Below are positions 12,128 through 12,627 of a DNA stretch of 12,627 nt, piece by piece. The notes beneath the pieces were generated by a model. The model was not told where the DNA came from. It searched no databases and saw only the letters and a program-made list of their open reading frames with translations. The DNA is from Actinomycetes bacterium (GTDB lineage: Bacteria > Actinomycetota > Actinomycetes > Actinomycetales > Cellulomonadaceae), in contig JAEWYD010000331.1 of the NCBI GenBank assembly GCA_023462275.1, positions 1 through 12,627 on the forward strand. Reading direction: 5' to 3'. The position numbers were made by a program, and so were the translations under genes. Within the stretch, counting starts at the first letter, position 1; each line of letters starts with the position of its first letter.

Positions 12128-12627
12128 GGGGCCTGCGTCGCGGGGTCGGGGTAGCGCGCGTCGAGGTGGTCGAAGAAGACCGACCCCGTGCCGAGGCCGC
12201 ACTGCAGCATGAGCTCGAGCTGGTCGTCGGTGGCGCCGCACGAGACGTCCGTCGTCACCTCGGCGGTGACGTGGACGCGGCCGTTGTCCCGGACGCGGGC
12301 GTACGCGCTCGGCCAGATCTTGTCGACGTGCCAGGCGTTGCAGATCTCGAGGACCTCGGGCAGCCGCTCGATCGCGAACTCGCGGTTCCAGTACCCGCGC
12401 ACCTGCAGGACCTCGTCGTCGTCCCCGAGGAGGAAGAAGAAGAACACCCGACCTCGCCAGATGCCGCCGACGTCGCCGTCGCGGTCCACGAAGTAGGCGT
12501 ACCCGTGCCGCTCGCACCACTGGACGATCCGCTCGGTCGAGACGGGCGTCGGCACGTCCGGCGGGACGTTCGCGCGCGGGCCGCTCGCCCCCGGCCCGCG
12601 GGGCCGCTCGTCGTCGCCGCGGGGGGC
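12124..12627 (-). CDS. YbjN family protein (upstream copy), probably 5' partial
   Basis: A second YbjN protein, clearly paralogous to the one downstream: shared blocks include GY..., DGD..GIW, QVRG.W.R, N.W..D..WP.AY.R, VTAEV..D and TDDQL...L..GL. The conserved domain runs from about STERIVQW to FFDHLDARYPDP. The frame stays open from 12555 to the window edge with a Pro/Arg/Gly-rich translation like the N-terminus of its paralogue, so the real start probably lies outside; GTG at 12555 would give 143 residues but has no Shine-Dalgarno. An unusual FFFF run followed by LLGDDDE sits in the first half. The TGA stop lies within the start of the next gene. Confidence 0.8.
   Translation of the reverse strand, partial: APRGDDERPRGPGASGPRANVPPDVPTPVSTERIVQWCERHGYAYFVDRDGDVGGIWRGRVFFFFLLGDDDEVLQVRGYWNREFAIERLPEVLEICNAWHVDKIWPSAYARVRDNGRVHVTAEVTTDVSCGATDDQLELMLQCGLGTGSVFFDHLDARYPDPATQAP

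Noticed and set aside
1..12627. Mobile element, prophage, defence island, CRISPR, tRNA or rRNA
   Set aside because: No transposase, integrase, phage or toxin-antitoxin proteins, no spaced direct repeats and no tRNA-like fold were seen on reading either strand; base composition is uniform. A tRNA or Rfam scan was not possible here.

Overview
The window is very GC-rich (about 73-75% by eye), packed with genes, and uses G/C-ending codons almost throughout. Its gene order, recA-recX followed by a gluABCD-type transporter and miaB, is typical of Actinomycetota. RNase Y beside recX and the protein sequences point to Micrococcales, perhaps a Cellulomonas-like genus; the genus is an inference. This is a core chromosomal segment. 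I see no insertion sequence, prophage, CRISPR array, tRNA or rRNA.

Layout, left to right. (1) Minus strand, 1-383: the N-terminus of an Lhr-type superfamily 2 helicase, running off the left edge. (2) Plus strand: a small DUF3046 protein (492-713), then a three-gene ABC-2 exporter of the NodI/NodJ-DrrA/DrrB kind (775-3345), with genes abutting or overlapping. (3) Plus strand: recA (3539-4579), recX (4595-5161) and rny, encoding RNase Y (5179-6669). (4) Minus strand: a glutamate-type amino-acid importer in the order gluA-gluB-gluC-gluD (9933 down to 6656). The end of gluD overlaps the end of rny by 14 bp. (5) Plus strand, divergent from gluA: miaB, a tRNA methylthiotransferase (10027-11616). 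(6) Minus strand: two tandem, overlapping paralogous genes of the YbjN family (11657-12627); the upstream one probably starts beyond the window.

The regulatory sequence is the most informative part. recA has a perfect 14-bp actinobacterial LexA box inside the spacer of a -35/-10 pair. About 80 bp downstream is a second element matching the LexA-independent RecA-NDp (PafBC-type) layout: nine bases, an exact 8-nt gap, then TANNNT. A weaker copy with the same gap lies at the lhr start, so recA and the helicase may share a damage response. Four genes that open transcription units (lhr, the exporter ATPase, gluA, miaB) lack a good Shine-Dalgarno sequence and have a -10-like hexamer 6-8 nt before the start codon, which suggests leaderless mRNAs. 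An 11-bp GC stem-loop just after gluB fits extra production or mRNA protection of the binding protein.

I found no clearly new multi-gene system. The better leads are the predicted dual damage control, the NodIJ-like exporter beside recA, the rny/gluD tail overlap, the His-rich MiaB tail and the YbjN pair.
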